64,000 nucleotides of DNA, taken from positions 43,501 to 107,500 of the forward strand of contig ADNK01002094.1 in NCBI GenBank assembly GCA_000320545.1. The letters are read 5' to 3'. The notes under the pieces were generated by a model. It was not told the origin of the DNA and made no database searches. It saw nothing but the letters and a program-made list of their open reading frames with translations. Of the stretch, positions 24,447 through 37,705 are shown piece by piece. This DNA is from Bigelowiella natans CCMP2755 (taxonomy: Eukaryota; Cercozoa; Chlorarachniophyceae). Both the position numbers and the translations under genes were made by a program. Each line of letters begins with the position of its first letter. Positions within the stretch are counted from its first letter, which is position 1.

Positions 24447-26725
24447 CTAAATCCTTTCAATGAGACTAAAGTCTAGAGGGAAACCGAGCAGCCTTCTATG
24501 CTCCATATATTCCTCTGGGTTAGGGAAAGCATATGTTTCGGTTCCTACTTTTCCATCCTCAGCCCACCATATGGTAGCCTCCCCGTTTTTCCCCCAGTAA
24601 CATCCCTTAACAACCTTAATGTCAGACCCGTCTAGTGGCGCTCCGTGCTTCGCCCTGTGCTCTAAATATTCTCTTGAATTTTTAAATGTGACTTCTGCAG
24701 GTGGATAAGCAGTTTTTAGATTCCAATGGACATGTGGTAGTTTCTCTGCCCTCCAATAAAATCCCTTTGGTAAAATCCTTTGAATGAGAGTACCATCCTC
24801 AGGAAAACCGAGCAGCTTTCTATGATGCAAATATGTTTGTGCGTTGGGGAAGGCAATTGTCTCGGTTCCTGCTTTTCCATCCTCAGCCCACCATACGGTA
24901 TCCTCCCCGTTGTACCCCCAGTAACATCCTTTAACAATCTTAATGTCAGACCAATCTTCTGGCATTCCGTGCTCCGCCCTGTGCTTCATATATTCTTCTG
25001 AACTTTGAAATGTGACTTCTGCAGGTGGATAAGCAGTTTTTTCATTCCAATGGACATGTGGTAGTGTCTCTGCCTTCCAGTAAAATCCCTTTGATATCCT
25101 TTGAATGAGAGTACCATCCTCAGGAAAACCGAGCAGCTTTCTATGATGCAAATATGTTTGTGCGTTGGGGAAGGCAATTGTCTCGGTTCCTGCTTTTCCA
25201 TCCTCAGCCCACCACACGGTATCCTCCCCGTTGTACCCCCAGTAACATCCTTTAACAATCTTAATGTTAGACCCGTCTAGTGGCGCTCCGTGCGCCCTCC
25301 TGTGCACTAAATATTCTCTTGAATTTTTAAATGTGACTTCCGCAGGTGGATAAGCAGTTTTTTCATTCCAATGGACATGTACTAGGTTCTCTGCCCTCCA
25401 GTAAAATCCCTTCCGCATTTCAACGATTCCTTTCCAGTCTTTCTCGAAACCATGATTGAAACGGTGTTCCATATACTCTTTCTCATCTTCAAAAGCTACA
25501 TGTTTGACACCAGGTACCGATTGTGAGAAATAGACTGTGACATCTTCCACGTGCTTCCAATAGCATCCAAATGTTGGGATATTAATAACCTTAACCGAAT
25601 CATCTGTCCAACCTTGGTTCTTATAATGAACAATGAAATCGCGTGAATTTAAAAACTTAATATCTGTCTGATCAGGTTTTCCCGTCATCGACCAGTAGAC
25701 CCAAGGTGCCTTTCCAATGTTGAAGTAACAGCCCTTAGCAGGTGGTAGTGTGGTTATAGCACTCCAGTCTTTTGGCCATCCATTTTGAGCACGATGTTTG
25801 AAGTATTCTTCCGGGCTATAAAATTGGACACTACACAACACACACAAGCACAAACACAAATTAGAATGGTGTGATCAACTAGAGACAACAAAGGTATATT
25901 CTCACTCTTTGGTGCCTGCTTTATCGGCTGCTGAGGCCCAGAAGACCGTTGGAATATCTTCGTATTTCCAGTAGCATCCTGCCTTTTCCACCCCCTCGGC
26001 TTTGACTTCTGCTTTGACTTCTGCTCCTGATTTGGTGTCGGTGATGGAGGGTTGCACTGCCTGCATTTTTTGCAGACGGAGTTGCTCGAGCTGCTGAGCG
26101 AGCAGGTCAGCCTAAAGAAGGAAGAAAAGTAACAAGTAGTAGTATCCTGGTTGTCAGCACAGCTGTATTCTTACATCAAGTACACAGTAAAGAATTTTCA
26201 ATTCAATTCAGTATTCATCGGAAATCTAAATCTATCCATTCATTTCACCTGTAATTTGGCTCTTTTGTCTGCCTCGGCCTTTTCTTTGGCAAGTTTCTCT
26301 GCTTCGGCTGCGCGACGAGCTGCCTCCCTCTTCTGTCTTTCTTCCAGTAATGCTTGAGCTTTTGCAGCAGCATTTTCTAGGACCACTTCTGTGTCTTCGT
26401 GACATTCCCCAATAATTGCTTCATTGACGGCGCCTATTATATATGATGATGATGATGTGCAAAAGAGAGTGATAAAGGGGTATTATTTTCTACTACTACT
26501 TTTCTATTCAATCCAAAGCTACTATGTATCTATTTTTTTTTACCACTACTTTCCTATTCAATCCAAAGCTACTAGGTATCTACTACCTTCCTTCATGTAT
26601 CGTATGATCAGATTTTTGCCAGATTTGTGGTTATTTAGAGGATCAAATCCAAAATATTGGCTACAATCCATGCCCTTGGCAAATTTAAGGGTTCCATTGT
26701 CAGCCTAGGGTAGAATAGAGAGGGT

Positions 26726-26758
<33 letters not shown>

Positions 26759-27483
26759 GGTTATTTGCTTCATTGAGCTGCTCCACGATAATGGCAACAA
26801 CACCCTATGCTCTATACATACCGTAGCCTGAGCTTCAAGTAGCCCGGATACATCAACCGTTGGTACTGATCCATTTCCGTATGTAGCCTGCACAATGCCC
26901 CACTGAGGAGCTTTCAACTCTGGCAGGCCGCCTGTCCCTTCAAAAGTTGCCTTCAAGAGAATTTGGCCAGCCTGCCTCTTATGACCTTCTTCCTAAAATA
27001 AATCGAAGCAACTAAAGTAACCACAGGCAACAGAGGACTGCATCTCCTGCTTTCTTACCTTGAAAAGAGGATACCACTTTTCCTCTCCTGGCCAGGACAG
27101 GAGAGCAAAGATAGGGAACTTGACAATGCAGATCTCGTCATCAATACCGAAATTGTCGTTCTTCACGATGATTCTGATATCCTTCTCGGCCGAATCCTTT
27201 GCTTCTATGCTTAACTCCTCATTCCAGACTGGATTCTTGTCACCGTCCTTTGCAGTCTGAGAATGACATAAATCATCATCAAAATTTCGCAAACCCGTAC
27301 TGAAACATTCTGGCTTCTCATTCTGAAACCGTTTGTAAATACCTTAGATTTCGCCTTAGATGAACCGTAGGAGATACGAACGTAAGGATCTTGCTTGCCC
27401 ATCATTTGCTTGCGGGGTATGCCTGCAGCCCTCACGCATGTGATCTTAATGGTTCCGTTCAAGTTTGCAAGGTGGGAAGACAT
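24447..27483 (-). CDS. C2-domain protein with nine tandem Trp/Tyr-rich repeats, novel architecture
   Basis: Seven phase-consistent exons on the minus strand (27343-27483, 27059-27256, 26822-26992, 26587-26704, 26249-26433, 25906-26111, 24447-25830) encode 800 aa. Residues 1-115 form a C2 domain (IKITCVRAAGIP, DPYVRISYG, NPVWNEELSIEA, DDEICIVKF), a Ca2+/lipid or protein binding fold. Exons 3-4 continue with a C2-adjacent beta-rich region. Exon 5 is an Ala/Glu/Lys coiled coil (about 225-271). From residue 316 to the end there are nine units of about 50 aa, each with G[CF]YW, then a VxWA- or HVHW-type strand, then [FY]xxxxEYxxHR and a G-P-D step. The last six alternate as two types, forming a roughly 107-residue higher-order unit. 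Neighbouring higher-order copies are nearly identical in DNA (321-bp period). I know no named family with this repeat. Cytosolic, membrane-associated scaffolding is only a guess from the C2 domain. It is divergent from NIP7. Confidence 0.85.
24778..25420 (-). repeat. 321-bp higher-order coding repeat inside the C2/W-repeat gene
   Basis: Two nearly identical tracts start at 24781 and 25102 (TGAATGAGAGTACCATCCTC in both) and stay almost identical for about 170 bp. Divergence increases towards the edges. The period equals two protein repeat units and shows recent duplication or gene conversion within the last exon. Confidence 0.85.
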
Positions 27484-28169
27484 ATTTCTCCAATTCTGTG
27501 GAAAGGTATCTTGTCACTACATTTGATCGAATGACTGTGCTCACATGCAACGTGATGTTTATCTTCTACGCGTTTGGGGGTAGGTAACCTGTATTTTGGT
27601 ATTTGCGCTAATCGAGATATTTTTGTCGAGCGTTTCAGTAGAATCTTTGTTATAATATTTCATAAAAATATAGTAGTTACGTTAAAAACGGAATCGTATC
27701 CTATCAAGAGACAATTTTATATTATTGTCGAAATGTGCAAAATAGATAATAAAACTTTTTCAAAAATCAAAAACAAACTTATTTCGTACGGACCATTCTG
27801 AAACTGGAAAATTTCTTCCTTGAATAATTTCAAACGACATCCATTCTTCCTAGTCGCCAAATAAAAACCCTATCCCAAACGAAAAGTCATAAAGTGAGAA
27901 ATGATGGACAAATTATTTGAGCGTCATGAGAATTTGGTGCCATGATTAATTAAATAGTAGTGCAGTTCGGCGAATACGAGCCCTCTCTTCGGCATTATTA
28001 TCATCTTCCATCTTTCCATCCATCCATCCATCCATCCATCCATCCATCATTACGAGTGAGGAGGAGGAGAGGGAGGAGGACCACCACACCCCACACTCTC
28101 CGCTTAAGAGAAAATTATCAACAGCAACATCAAGAAGAAGAAGGTAGATTGAGAAAGGAGACCTCCACG
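27484..28169. promoter_or_regulatory. Divergent promoter region between the C2 gene and NIP7
   Basis: This 0.7-kb AT-rich gap separates two divergent start codons. It includes an (ATCC)n run at about 28015-28048 and a short GAGGAGG stretch. No exon is supported; the ORF at 27574-27801 has no coding signature. There is no GC-richer block here. Confidence 0.5.
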
Positions 28170-28318
28170 ATGCGGCCGCTCACAGAGGAAGAAACAACAA
28201 CATTCTTTGAAAAGTTGGCTAAGTACATTGGTCGTAACATAAGATTTCTTCTCGACAGAAAGGTGCTATATATTGATATGATTATAACAATACCATAATC
28301 TAATGATCGCCTTATCCC

Positions 28319-28359
<41 letters not shown>

Positions 28360-30031
28360 CTTTGTGTCAGGATGAGAACTACTGCTTTCGATTGCACAAA
28401 GATAGGGTGTATTACGCTTCAGAGAAACTCGTTCGAAAAGCTCAGAGTGTACCAAGGGTAGTGTTAGAGTATAGAATAGCATTGTATATATGGTAATGAA
28501 CATGGTGAGCGATGAGGATCGGGGGGGGGTGAGTTGTGTGCCGAAGGTATAATAAAGTAGTAAATAATATTTAGTGAGATGAAGCGATACCTGTCCATAC
28601 TTATCTTATCACTAGAAAACATTTTAACTGCTTATTTTCCTTATCAGGAAAACCTTGGCTGCCTCGGTACTTGCTTTGGTAAATTTACCAAATCGAAGAA
28701 GTTCAGATTAGAGGTGTATTTATTTTTAAACAACATACATGATAAGTGCATAAGAATAAATATAGTAGTAGCATACAGCGTTATATTGCACTGCGCTATG
28801 TCATTCTCCTCCTTCATCGGACTAACCAATATTTTTTGTAAAAATTGACCGAAAATCGCCATTAACACCATAATTATCATCCATCATCATCATCATCATC
28901 ATCATCGTCGTGTAAATCTTTCAACTATTTATCATCATTTAGATTACATGCTTGGAATATTTGGCGAGATTTGCTTTGTACAAGATTTGGATAAAACCGG
29001 CGGGTAGTTTAGTTGAATGATGATTGAATCTTAGCAGCAGCATAGTGATCATTCACTGGTACGTGATGAATGGATGATCACGATAGTAACAACATGTGAA
29101 CCACCCTAATCCTACTACATTTGTCACGTAGTACCAGTGAATGATGATCACGATAGCAGCACCCTAATCCTACTAAATTTGTCACGTAGTACCAGTGAAT
29201 GATGATCACGATAGAAGCAACATGTGAACCACCCTAACCCTACTACTACTACATTTGTAAGAACGTAGTTTACATAGCCAGCCGCAATGCTGTTTTCGAT
29301 TAATTTAAGAACAACAACATCTACCAAATAAGCCCATCATGTGTTTTCGGAAGCAGGAGCATCGATACATACAAAATTTGGATAACATTGAGATAAGATT
29401 TGTGGATGGTGTGTGTATACTGCCAAAATATTTCATGGAGACAATACTACAATTTTTGTTAAGATTTACTAATGATTGTGTTATTAGGTGTCATGTCGTA
29501 TTTGTATGGAAATCATGTCCTCAAAGCCCATCTTGGACGAATAACTGAAAACACGCCTAAGTACCTTTAGACATTTTCCTCCTCCTCAGACATCTTCCAC
29601 ATACATACTTACATACATACATACGTGCCTACTACTATCTTTCACATACATACATACATACATACATACATACGTGCCTACTACTTCTCTTTGGGTAGAG
29701 AAACAGATAGCAAGGTGGTATAATAATATTCCTCTCAAATGGTCATGTTTATTTAGACATCAAGGTGTGATATTTCTCTCAATGAGTGATGTTCCGTTGG
29801 GATTTGGAGTTGCTGCATATTCTACGAAGGAATGCCGAAAACTCGAGGTGATAATTAATATACAAGACAAATCAAATCTACAGCATCATCATCATTATCA
29901 TCATCAATCATATTCGTATTCTACATTCATATTGTCATCATGCATCTTATCCACATTGCAGTGTCATCTATACGATTAATTATAAACACTGATAAACAGC
30001 ATGTAAACACACACACACACACACACACACA

Positions 30032-30082
<51 letters not shown>

Positions 30083-30257
30083 GTGTGTGTGTGTGTGTGT
30101 GTACATATATTTGACCAAATGATATTCGATGAATGGCCCTTGTCCGTATTTATTTGTATTTCATTTCTAGGGAACAGCAATTGTGGCGTTTCATCAGGCC
30201 GATGTTGGCCAGTATCTAAGAAATGAAGACGACCTAGCAGCGTACTCTAGCGGCTAG
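28170..30257 (+). CDS. NIP7: 60S ribosome biogenesis factor NIP7
   Basis: Seven phase-consistent exons (28170-28262, 28371-28457, 28648-28713, 28943-29003, 29488-29560, 29757-29847, 30171-30257) encode 185 aa, close to the usual 180. NIP7 is a conserved nucleolar factor needed for 27S pre-rRNA processing and 60S assembly. It has an N-terminal alpha/beta domain and a C-terminal PUA RNA-binding domain. Family signatures are MRPLTEEET at the start, [53 protein letters not shown] and [13 protein letters not shown] with the C-terminal [15 protein letters not shown]. The exon 5 acceptor is inside what looks like a longer ORF (29339-29548), and only the spliced frame restores the conserved PUA segment. 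A (CT)n run forms the polypyrimidine tract before exon 2. Intron 6 holds a long (CA)-(TA)-(TG) hairpin. Confidence 0.95.
29041..29262. repeat. Minisatellite with inverted copy in NIP7 intron 4
   Basis: A roughly 75-bp unit (GTAGTACCAGTGAATGATGATCACG, with CACCCTAATCCTACT) is present about twice directly. A partial inverted copy (TGATCATTCACTGGTAC) lies at about 29047-29063, so the array can form a strong stem. Confidence 0.7.
30007..30102 (+). repeat. (CA)n-(TA)n-(TG)n palindromic microsatellite in NIP7 intron 6
   Basis: A CA run at about 30007-30031, an AT-rich run to about 30079 and a TG run at about 30080-30101 are mutually complementary. In RNA this forms one long hairpin between donor 29848 and acceptor 30170. 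Confidence 0.85.
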
Positions 30258-31040
30258 CATAGTAATATTAGAAGTATTATATCTATTGTAATGTAAAGCA
30301 AAATATATTATATACATATATATTGAATGATCAATTGATTCTAGTGCGATAAAAAGCTTTGCAGCAATCCCGATGTTGACAATATGAGTGGTGGTAACAT
30401 AGTCAGAGCTAGAGAGGGAACCTCTTAGATGATTGGCTGTTCTCTGATAACACGCTACGCTGCCACTGGTACGAGCGGCAATAGCGTCATGCTAGCATGG
30501 TGATTCGCGCGACAGCAGCCAATATCTAGATGTGTTCATAGTTGTGCATGCATCGTACTTGCTATAGCGCACACATAGCGCCCCATCTAGTTATCTAGTT
30601 ATGCCTAACGATACCTAAATCTGGAGATGTCTTTGCTAGCTAGCATGTAAGTCCGCGGACAAACATGGAGAGGCATCAGACGACGTAGGCTATATTAGCT
30701 TTTGACACTGATTAGTGCATGTTGCCTTGTCTTTTCTAGTTATTCATTGTGCTTCGAACGCAAAGCGAACATCGGACGATACATACCTACACCTAGCACC
30801 TAGCTACCTCTAGACATACGACTGTGTGTGTTGTATATTTTTGAAACTTTCTAAAACGTGTACATGAGCTGTGTGGTTATCACATCTCTGATATGTGCTC
30901 GCTGGGCCGAGCTATTACCTAATAAGCGGTGCCGGTTAAGCTACGTGCAGGCTCTGCTCTACCTTCTGCGTGGAGGCGGGTTTGCAATGTGCTTTGGAGA
31001 ATCCACACGCACATATACATCTTTAACTGAGCGAGTGTTA
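30258..31040. other. Convergent intergenic block NIP7 / gene X
   Basis: This is short 3' flanking DNA. From about 30340 it becomes GC-richer with TGCATG, CTAGCTAG and TAGCTAG words and one TCTAGATGTG word near 30523. No microsatellites and no supported gene are present. The ORF at 30858-31067 overlaps the antisense of gene X's last exons. Confidence 0.5.
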
Positions 31041-32536
31041 TTATGGAATCAGTTGCAGTACATCTGATGCGTAAATTAGAAATAAGATGGCTTTTACGTT
31101 TTTCGCCAAGAATCCGAACTCTATATGGGGATCCTTGCTCCCATATTGCAATGATCATTCCCTAAATACCGAGCTATATTAGATATATTGATAACTATAA
31201 GAAAATTTTCCACTTACTTCCATCCATGATTTGGTCTCCGGCACATAAACGTTAACCTTGGATCCAAGCTTGAACCTCAACGGCAGGTCATAGGACTAGA
31301 ACATATTCATTTAAAGAAATAACATGGCAATCATTTCTGGTGCAAATCGCAACCTTAACAATTCGGTCTATTCGAGCTTGACGATTTTTGGACGCCCGCA
31401 CAAGTGCCTATATATATATGATGATGTAATGCCGTACTGCATATAGGTGTGCGTACACCTTTGTTAACTTGAGTAGGCGTTCTACTCTTGCAGGAACCAT
31501 CCCTGGATGCAATTCACGTTTTAACTGTGCAGAAGTAGTGAGATTACTGTCAATTACCATAATCACTTAGATTGATGACTCACCTTCTTTCTCAGCTCTT
31601 CCTGACCTATTTTGAGTTCATCAGTATCTCTAGGCAAATTTAAACCCTACGTAGCATTTACATGGAACATATCTTTGGAAAGCAAGTGAAAAATACTAAT
31701 GAGTTTACCTTCAAAAGATCCATTTGCATATTAGCAGATATGACACCTTTAGAAAGAGTAAAAGGTTAAGCCGGTTTGCTGGCGCGCTTTTGAAAATTAC
31801 ATGCTTCAATGCTCTGTCTTCTGTATTCACGAAGAAGATTACGACGTTCCCTAAAATATGTAGTTGAATTATTTGAAGATAAAAATCTTTGCTAAGTGCT
31901 CAAACTTGAAGTCGTTGAGAAATTCGCCGACTGTTTGACTAACTTCCTTGTATTTCTCCCGCCATAGAAAGGGAGAAGCATTCTCTTTGGCATATCTACA
32001 ATGACACATCGATATTGCTTTTAATTACATGAATTGAAACAAAAAGAACCGTTTCGCCTGTTGAAGATGAGAGTTAAATTGAGCAAAACTCAGGTATGGG
32101 ATTTTTCCCAGTGCTTCCAAAGTCTGCCATAATACAGAATGCTTCATAATATGCCATGTTATTAACAGTAAGCGTTGTACTTTGAGCTTCATGTACTCAG
32201 CTCTTGTGTACATTCTTGCGTTGTTCCGGTTCCATCTTCCTAAACTTCTTTCCAGTGACACTGCATACTCTGGAAGTCCTAGGAATGACAGGCTATGACG
32301 AAGGAAAATCATTTTTTCAGAGAAGTACGGTTGATACACGGACCTTCATCCTCTTTCAAATTCATATTTCCAACTAGGGAATGCGATAGAATGGGAGCTG
32401 GCTGCGGTTGTGCTTGAGGCATCATGGTGGAATCTGTCAGGGTGCTCTTGTTATCATCCTGTAAATTTCAAATTTGTATTCTCACTAGAGATACATTGTA
32501 CACACATGTGCTCATGCATATACAACTAAAATTATT

Positions 32537-32577
<41 letters not shown>

Positions 32578-35500
32578 TTTATATATACCTCTTGCAGAGA
32601 GTGAATGGCTGCACGAATATCCTGAAGATATGAAGTATGTAAAGCAACATAGGATTATCATCCATTAGCATTGACCCCTTCCGATGTGATAAGAGCAGCT
32701 GCTGCTTGTGAGGCTGAGTATCCTACAAAACGAATGGTGCAAATTAGGCTTAATTGTAACGGGGAGTGCTTCATTATTAAGGACCGAGAGCCTGTAGCAA
32801 GTTCAAACTAATTTTGTCCACAAGCTCGTTTCCTCGTGATTGGAAATTGCAGAGTAAACCATCCGTCCACAGTTTTAGTAACGTTAAGCTTTTTACTACT
32901 ACCCTTGTTTCTCATCTGCTTTGCATAGTCATTAGGGTCGAAGATTTTATTTGGAAGATTTATGAAGAGCTCGAAGCCATCGGGATCATCCTAATATTTA
33001 TTCACAGCTTTTTCAAATAATCGAGTATGAATTTCTGAAGAAAGCTAATGTTACTTACCGAACTCCAAGAAATGTCAGGGGCTGACTTTACTCTCGAGGC
33101 TCGAAGTCCACGTGTATTTTCACCTAAACCACAAAAAATGAAACTCGTATATTTCCAAACTAAATTATCCCAAGGCAGTGTCCACACCACAATCGTAAAG
33201 GCAATGCTCCAGTGGATGATCCACACTTGTACTTGATGCATGCATATGCTGAACGCAGACCAATCGAGAGAGAACCTCTGCGTGGCATCCATTGAAAATT
33301 AGATTAAAATATTTAACATAATACAACAGCAATTAGATCATATTACCTTTTGGTGCCTCCCATGCATTTGTAACATCTTTAATTGTAGCTGGATTCCCCG
33401 CGGCGGTTAGATTGAGACTTCGACCTGGACGATCATAAGGAAAGTTACGATTGGTATGATTATACATGTGATTCGAACCAACCGGCTCCCAACCGTTCTA
33501 GTGGGTATGCAAGAGGCCGTGATGTTGCCCAAAATGTCTTCGGGTGATTCGGATCCCTTATGTGTACACTAGTAGCAGCTGCCGCAAGGGTTGGTACCTG
33601 AGTATTGCAACACATGCGTAGACCTATTTAATTTAGTTTGGATGCCAAATGCGCCAATTTAGATGTTTCCGTTGACCACGTAATATGGCACATCAAAATG
33701 TCCACGGGAAGAAGAGGCTACTGGAGTTGATTCTTGAGACTTAGAGGATAGAATGTTTAGGTGATGTCCAGTAGAATTCTTTGAAGCTGAATTTGAATTT
33801 TTGGAAGCAGAAGTCTTGGATGCCTCACTTTTTACATCATCAGAGAACGCATGTTTCGGTACATCCCTCTCGTCTGCATCATTTGGGTTGTAGTGGAATA
33901 ACCGAACAAATGTTTCTCCCTAATGACACGTAAATATTTATACATTTTGTTGATCGATATCATATTATTGCAAATTGCAAATATGCTCTGTGCTCATAGA
34001 GGGAAAATACCTTGAGGATAATGTGAGGGAATGTCTGGACAGTTTGATAAGATGCACTTAAAGCACGTCCCGTCTATATCAACGATGAACCATTAGTATT
34101 TACTCTAAAACGAGTAACGTTTGTGATGTAGTTACAGAGTCAAATCTGGAGTTGCTGCCATTATCAGGGGAGAGTAAGCTCGCTACCGTCGCCATTTTCT
34201 GCACGAATAGAAGAAGCCAAGTATAAATTACATGATGGAAAGATTAATCGGAGATATATACCTCCTGGTGGTCTTTCCAACTTTCGACATTTCTTTCTTG
34301 CATTGCAGATTCCTCAGCCAAACGCTAGAAGAATAAAATAAGTTTGCATTCTTTATTAATTGTAACTTGCCTTACCTTCTTCTTTTCTTCCATGGCCTTT
34401 TGCTCCAATTCTATCATCCTACAAAGTTTAGGATTAATGGGAATGGATGGGAATGGTGTAACAGATCTTCTTATTTATTAGTTTATTAGAATACTGTCAC
34501 ATACTTCTTTTGGTTTGCCAACTTCTCCTTTTCCTCTCGAATCTTCTTACGTTCCAGTTCGACCTGAAGTATTGATACACAGCCTAAAATCGACTTGATT
34601 TCCATGTAATACATAACCCTACTTTTTTCGCTTCTTTGACTAATTTTGTCAATGCCTCTTTGTGCCTCTCTTCACGCTGCTCTGTCTCCTCCTACATTTA
34701 GATGTTGTCATATTTCCTAAATGTAATAATTTTTTGTAAGTAATGCACATACCCGCATCTGCTCAACGATTTTTTTGCTCCTCTCAACCTTTATCAATTC
34801 AATATCACAAAAGAAATAACAAGTGAATTCAACGAGCGTCGAACCGCATCTGCTTCATTTAAAATTCTTTTTCTCTCGTCCTCAAGTCGGTCTTCCTCCT
34901 TAGAGTCAGTGTTAAAATATCTATCATGATAATTTGCTTCGTGGAGCAACTCGCAGAAAACTATGGATTAAAGATGCACTAACCTCCCTTTTACGATCAA
35001 TTTCACTCGAGTCTTCATCATTCAGAATACGAGCAACTCCCAACATCTTGTTCATCAAAAGGGGTGAATCAAATACAAAAATCTTGCGATGGCTTCGAAC
35101 AACTTGTCTATGAACCTTCTCGATTTCGTCCAATGTGTTTTCAAGGAAAGATGTACTTCCCGTATAAGGGCGATCGTCGTTACTAGATTTCATTTCATTG
35201 TCTAGCGGCTGCGAATTTCTCTCTGCATATTTTTCTTCAAGAGCTGTGAGGAATTGCGCCTTACTAATCCTGTCATCCACGATTTGACCCCCTATTTAAC
35301 ATGGTAATCGTATCAACGAGGAAAAACAACATCTATAACACCTACAACCTTACGCACCTTGAATATTTGCAATAACCTTTTGAATGACCTTCGGGAATTC
35401 GTGATAAAACACGAATCCGTCCCTGAATAATACTTTACGTCGAACACTCGTTTTATTTCATGTGAAACTGGTTAATAATTACGCATTTTGGTCTAAATTG

Positions 35501-37705
35501 TCAAATAGCCTCATTGCACGTCTTTTGGTAGCTTCAGGAAGAAGATATTTACTCCTTTCCCCCCTCAGAGCTGTCTTGCTATCAGCAGATCGAATGGATT
35601 TGATTGACCTCATCGACTGATAATGACAGTCAGGCAAGTAAATATGCAGTTAAGTATAATTAATCGAAAATCACTAGTATTAAAGTTATGCCAAGCACAT
35701 AAAAAGTTCGCAACTGGTGATTACCTCTTGGGGAACTAGACTCCGAGGGACTTTACTATAATGTGAGTTAGTGACAGAATATCTACATTCAAGAAACATA
35801 ATGTCAAACAATTTCCATTGCTGCAGTTCCTATTTTTAAGTACGAGGTTGCGGTCCGTAAGTTGAAAGCAGGGATAGGAAGCTGCGGAGAAGGAGAGTCA
35901 AATGGACCTCCGGGTATTACTTCCAATTTATACTGATAAATAGGCACGTCTGATTTAATTTCTAAGGAATTTTTAAACTGAATCTACCTTTTCGTCAGCA
36001 ACAGCGTCCTTTTGAAAGGTGAATCCTCCCTTGTATCTTGGACTCTCACGATATCGTAAAGGACCTTTAACAACTAATGTGAATAACACAGCAACATACT
36101 GTATACTAGATCTACCTCCCTTGGGCGTCGAAGACACTATGGTCGAGTTCCTGGGTTATGGAGTATTATTTGCTACTTGAATTTATGTAATTAGTTGAAA
36201 ATAATTACAACGTAGATGATTCCGGCGAAGAAGGTTCTTCTCTGGGTACATGAACTTTTGATAGGCTTACATTATCATCGAAAGGGTTCCTAGCAGCAGC
36301 TCGACAAATTATTTTAAATTGGTAATACAAAATGCAATGAAATCTCACTTTGCAGTGATGGCCCTTGCGCGAGGGGATAGTTTCTAGAAACAATCACAGA
36401 CAGTCATTTTATTTTAGCATGGAAGTAACTCTGTTTCGCACCTGTACATCTCGGATTTTGACATTGATAACCTATCAATGGGAATTATTTTAGGTCGTTA
36501 AATAATCATCAATCGGTAAGATGTACGCAGAGCTTTATTTATAAACAACTTCTTCCAATAATTTAAACCTTATTGTCATCCTCGAGCTTGACCTTAACCC
36601 AATGAGTACCGTCTTCTCCCAACCAAATTTTCCCGACTCTGCCAATCTAGAATGTGTACTTCAATGAATGCTAAGATATATTCATAATGTTTCATTTACT
36701 TTCCCTTTTGCCTGCCCAAGAGCTGGAGTATAACCCAAAACCACACGAGAATTTTCTTTGAGAGTCTTAGCTTTTGTCTAAATAATCATAATTTGCAGGA
36801 AGAGGATCGTTAGTTTTTGGAAACACAATTGGAGGCACTTGGGACTGCTCAAGTTTGCAATTTTTGCAATGTTTGAAGATACATATTTTGATATCACTTC
36901 GTCTAATTCCGCATTATTCTCTGCCATTTTCATCTGTGCCTGAGAATAGAAACATCTATGAGTGCAAGATATCAAAATTCGTTTTAAGAAACCATGGTAT
37001 CCTTAGTCTCTTCAATTCCCATTGTTGCAAGGGATAGAGATGGCAACCTATACACGATGAAATTCAAATGCAGAGGGGGGAAATTGGTACTATCAAAGAT
37101 CACGATGCATTCATAAGCTTTTGAGCGAAGCTTTATTTTCTAACTACCTTGCTTCATAATGCAATATTTGGCCCCTTCCCTTTCGGCTTGCAAATTTGAA
37201 AGATTTCATAACAAAAATAGATGGTGAGTCTGTATCGTCCACATTCTTGCTTAAGGCCATCTCAATTTCGCTAATATCTGGACTCTTCTCCATAGACCGA
37301 GCTTTCGTAGAATTGTCAGAATTTACAGTGACTTGTGTGTTGTCGGTGGCCTGGGTACTTACATCTGTTAATTTCATGTTGTCGTTCCCTGCATCTCTTC
37401 CCATAGATTTAGTGTTGTACAGCATTGTTCCACTGGTTGCCACTAACGAAAGCGTATCATTTAAAAGATTAGTTAATAAGTGTTACTGCTAAAAAAGATT
37501 GGGAGTCTGAATCCTGATTGGCTAAGACTTCCCTTCCAATACTGTGATCTATTTTCCCTTTACATTTACGTCTCAGTTCAACGTGCATTGAGACATAGAG
37601 ATGGTCGGACGACATTTTTCTGATGTCACCTAATTTCTCATCGTAATTGAGACGCTCAAGCGAAGCAGATGATAAGTCCGGTAGTTGTTCATTCGAAGCA
37701 GTCAT
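31041..37705 (-). CDS. Gene X: about 1200-aa EF-hand, coiled-coil and UBA-like protein in 44 exons, unknown family
   Basis: I do not recognise the whole protein. On the minus strand I could chain 44 small exons (mean 82 nt) with consistent phase, from 37564-37705, 37148-37442, 36993-37047 and 36883-36939 down to 31098-31161 and 31041-31063; most introns are 45-90 nt. Features in order: an SH3-like stretch RVGKIWLGEDGTHWVKVKLE (about 210-235); an EF-hand loop at about 415-426 (D-Q-N-A-D-G-F-V-F-Y-H-E, all coordinating positions acceptable) after RAMRLFDNL; a long charged coiled coil (about 543-650); a Ser-rich stretch (about 720-765); a UBA-like domain (about 888-930, YSASQAAAALITSEGDIRAA); and a conserved-looking C-terminal domain ending VYVPETKSWMEGMIIAIWEQ. 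Calcium responsiveness is inferred from the EF-hand. The N-terminus is uncertain: the exon extends upstream of ATG 37705, and a further 5' exon is possible. Exon borders near 32676, 33059, 33483 and 33680 are less sure. Confidence 0.72.

Noticed and set aside
29339-29548. 69-aa ORF in NIP7 intron 4/exon 5
   Set aside because: Only the part from 29488, in a different frame, is coding: it restores the conserved NIP7 PUA sequence after splicing.
33002-33292. Longer minus-strand exon reading into hydrophobic sequence
   Set aside because: Gene X phases are satisfied by the short exon 33059-33123. The upstream part reads as a hydrophobic stretch unlike the rest of the protein and can be intronic, though a retained exon cannot be excluded.
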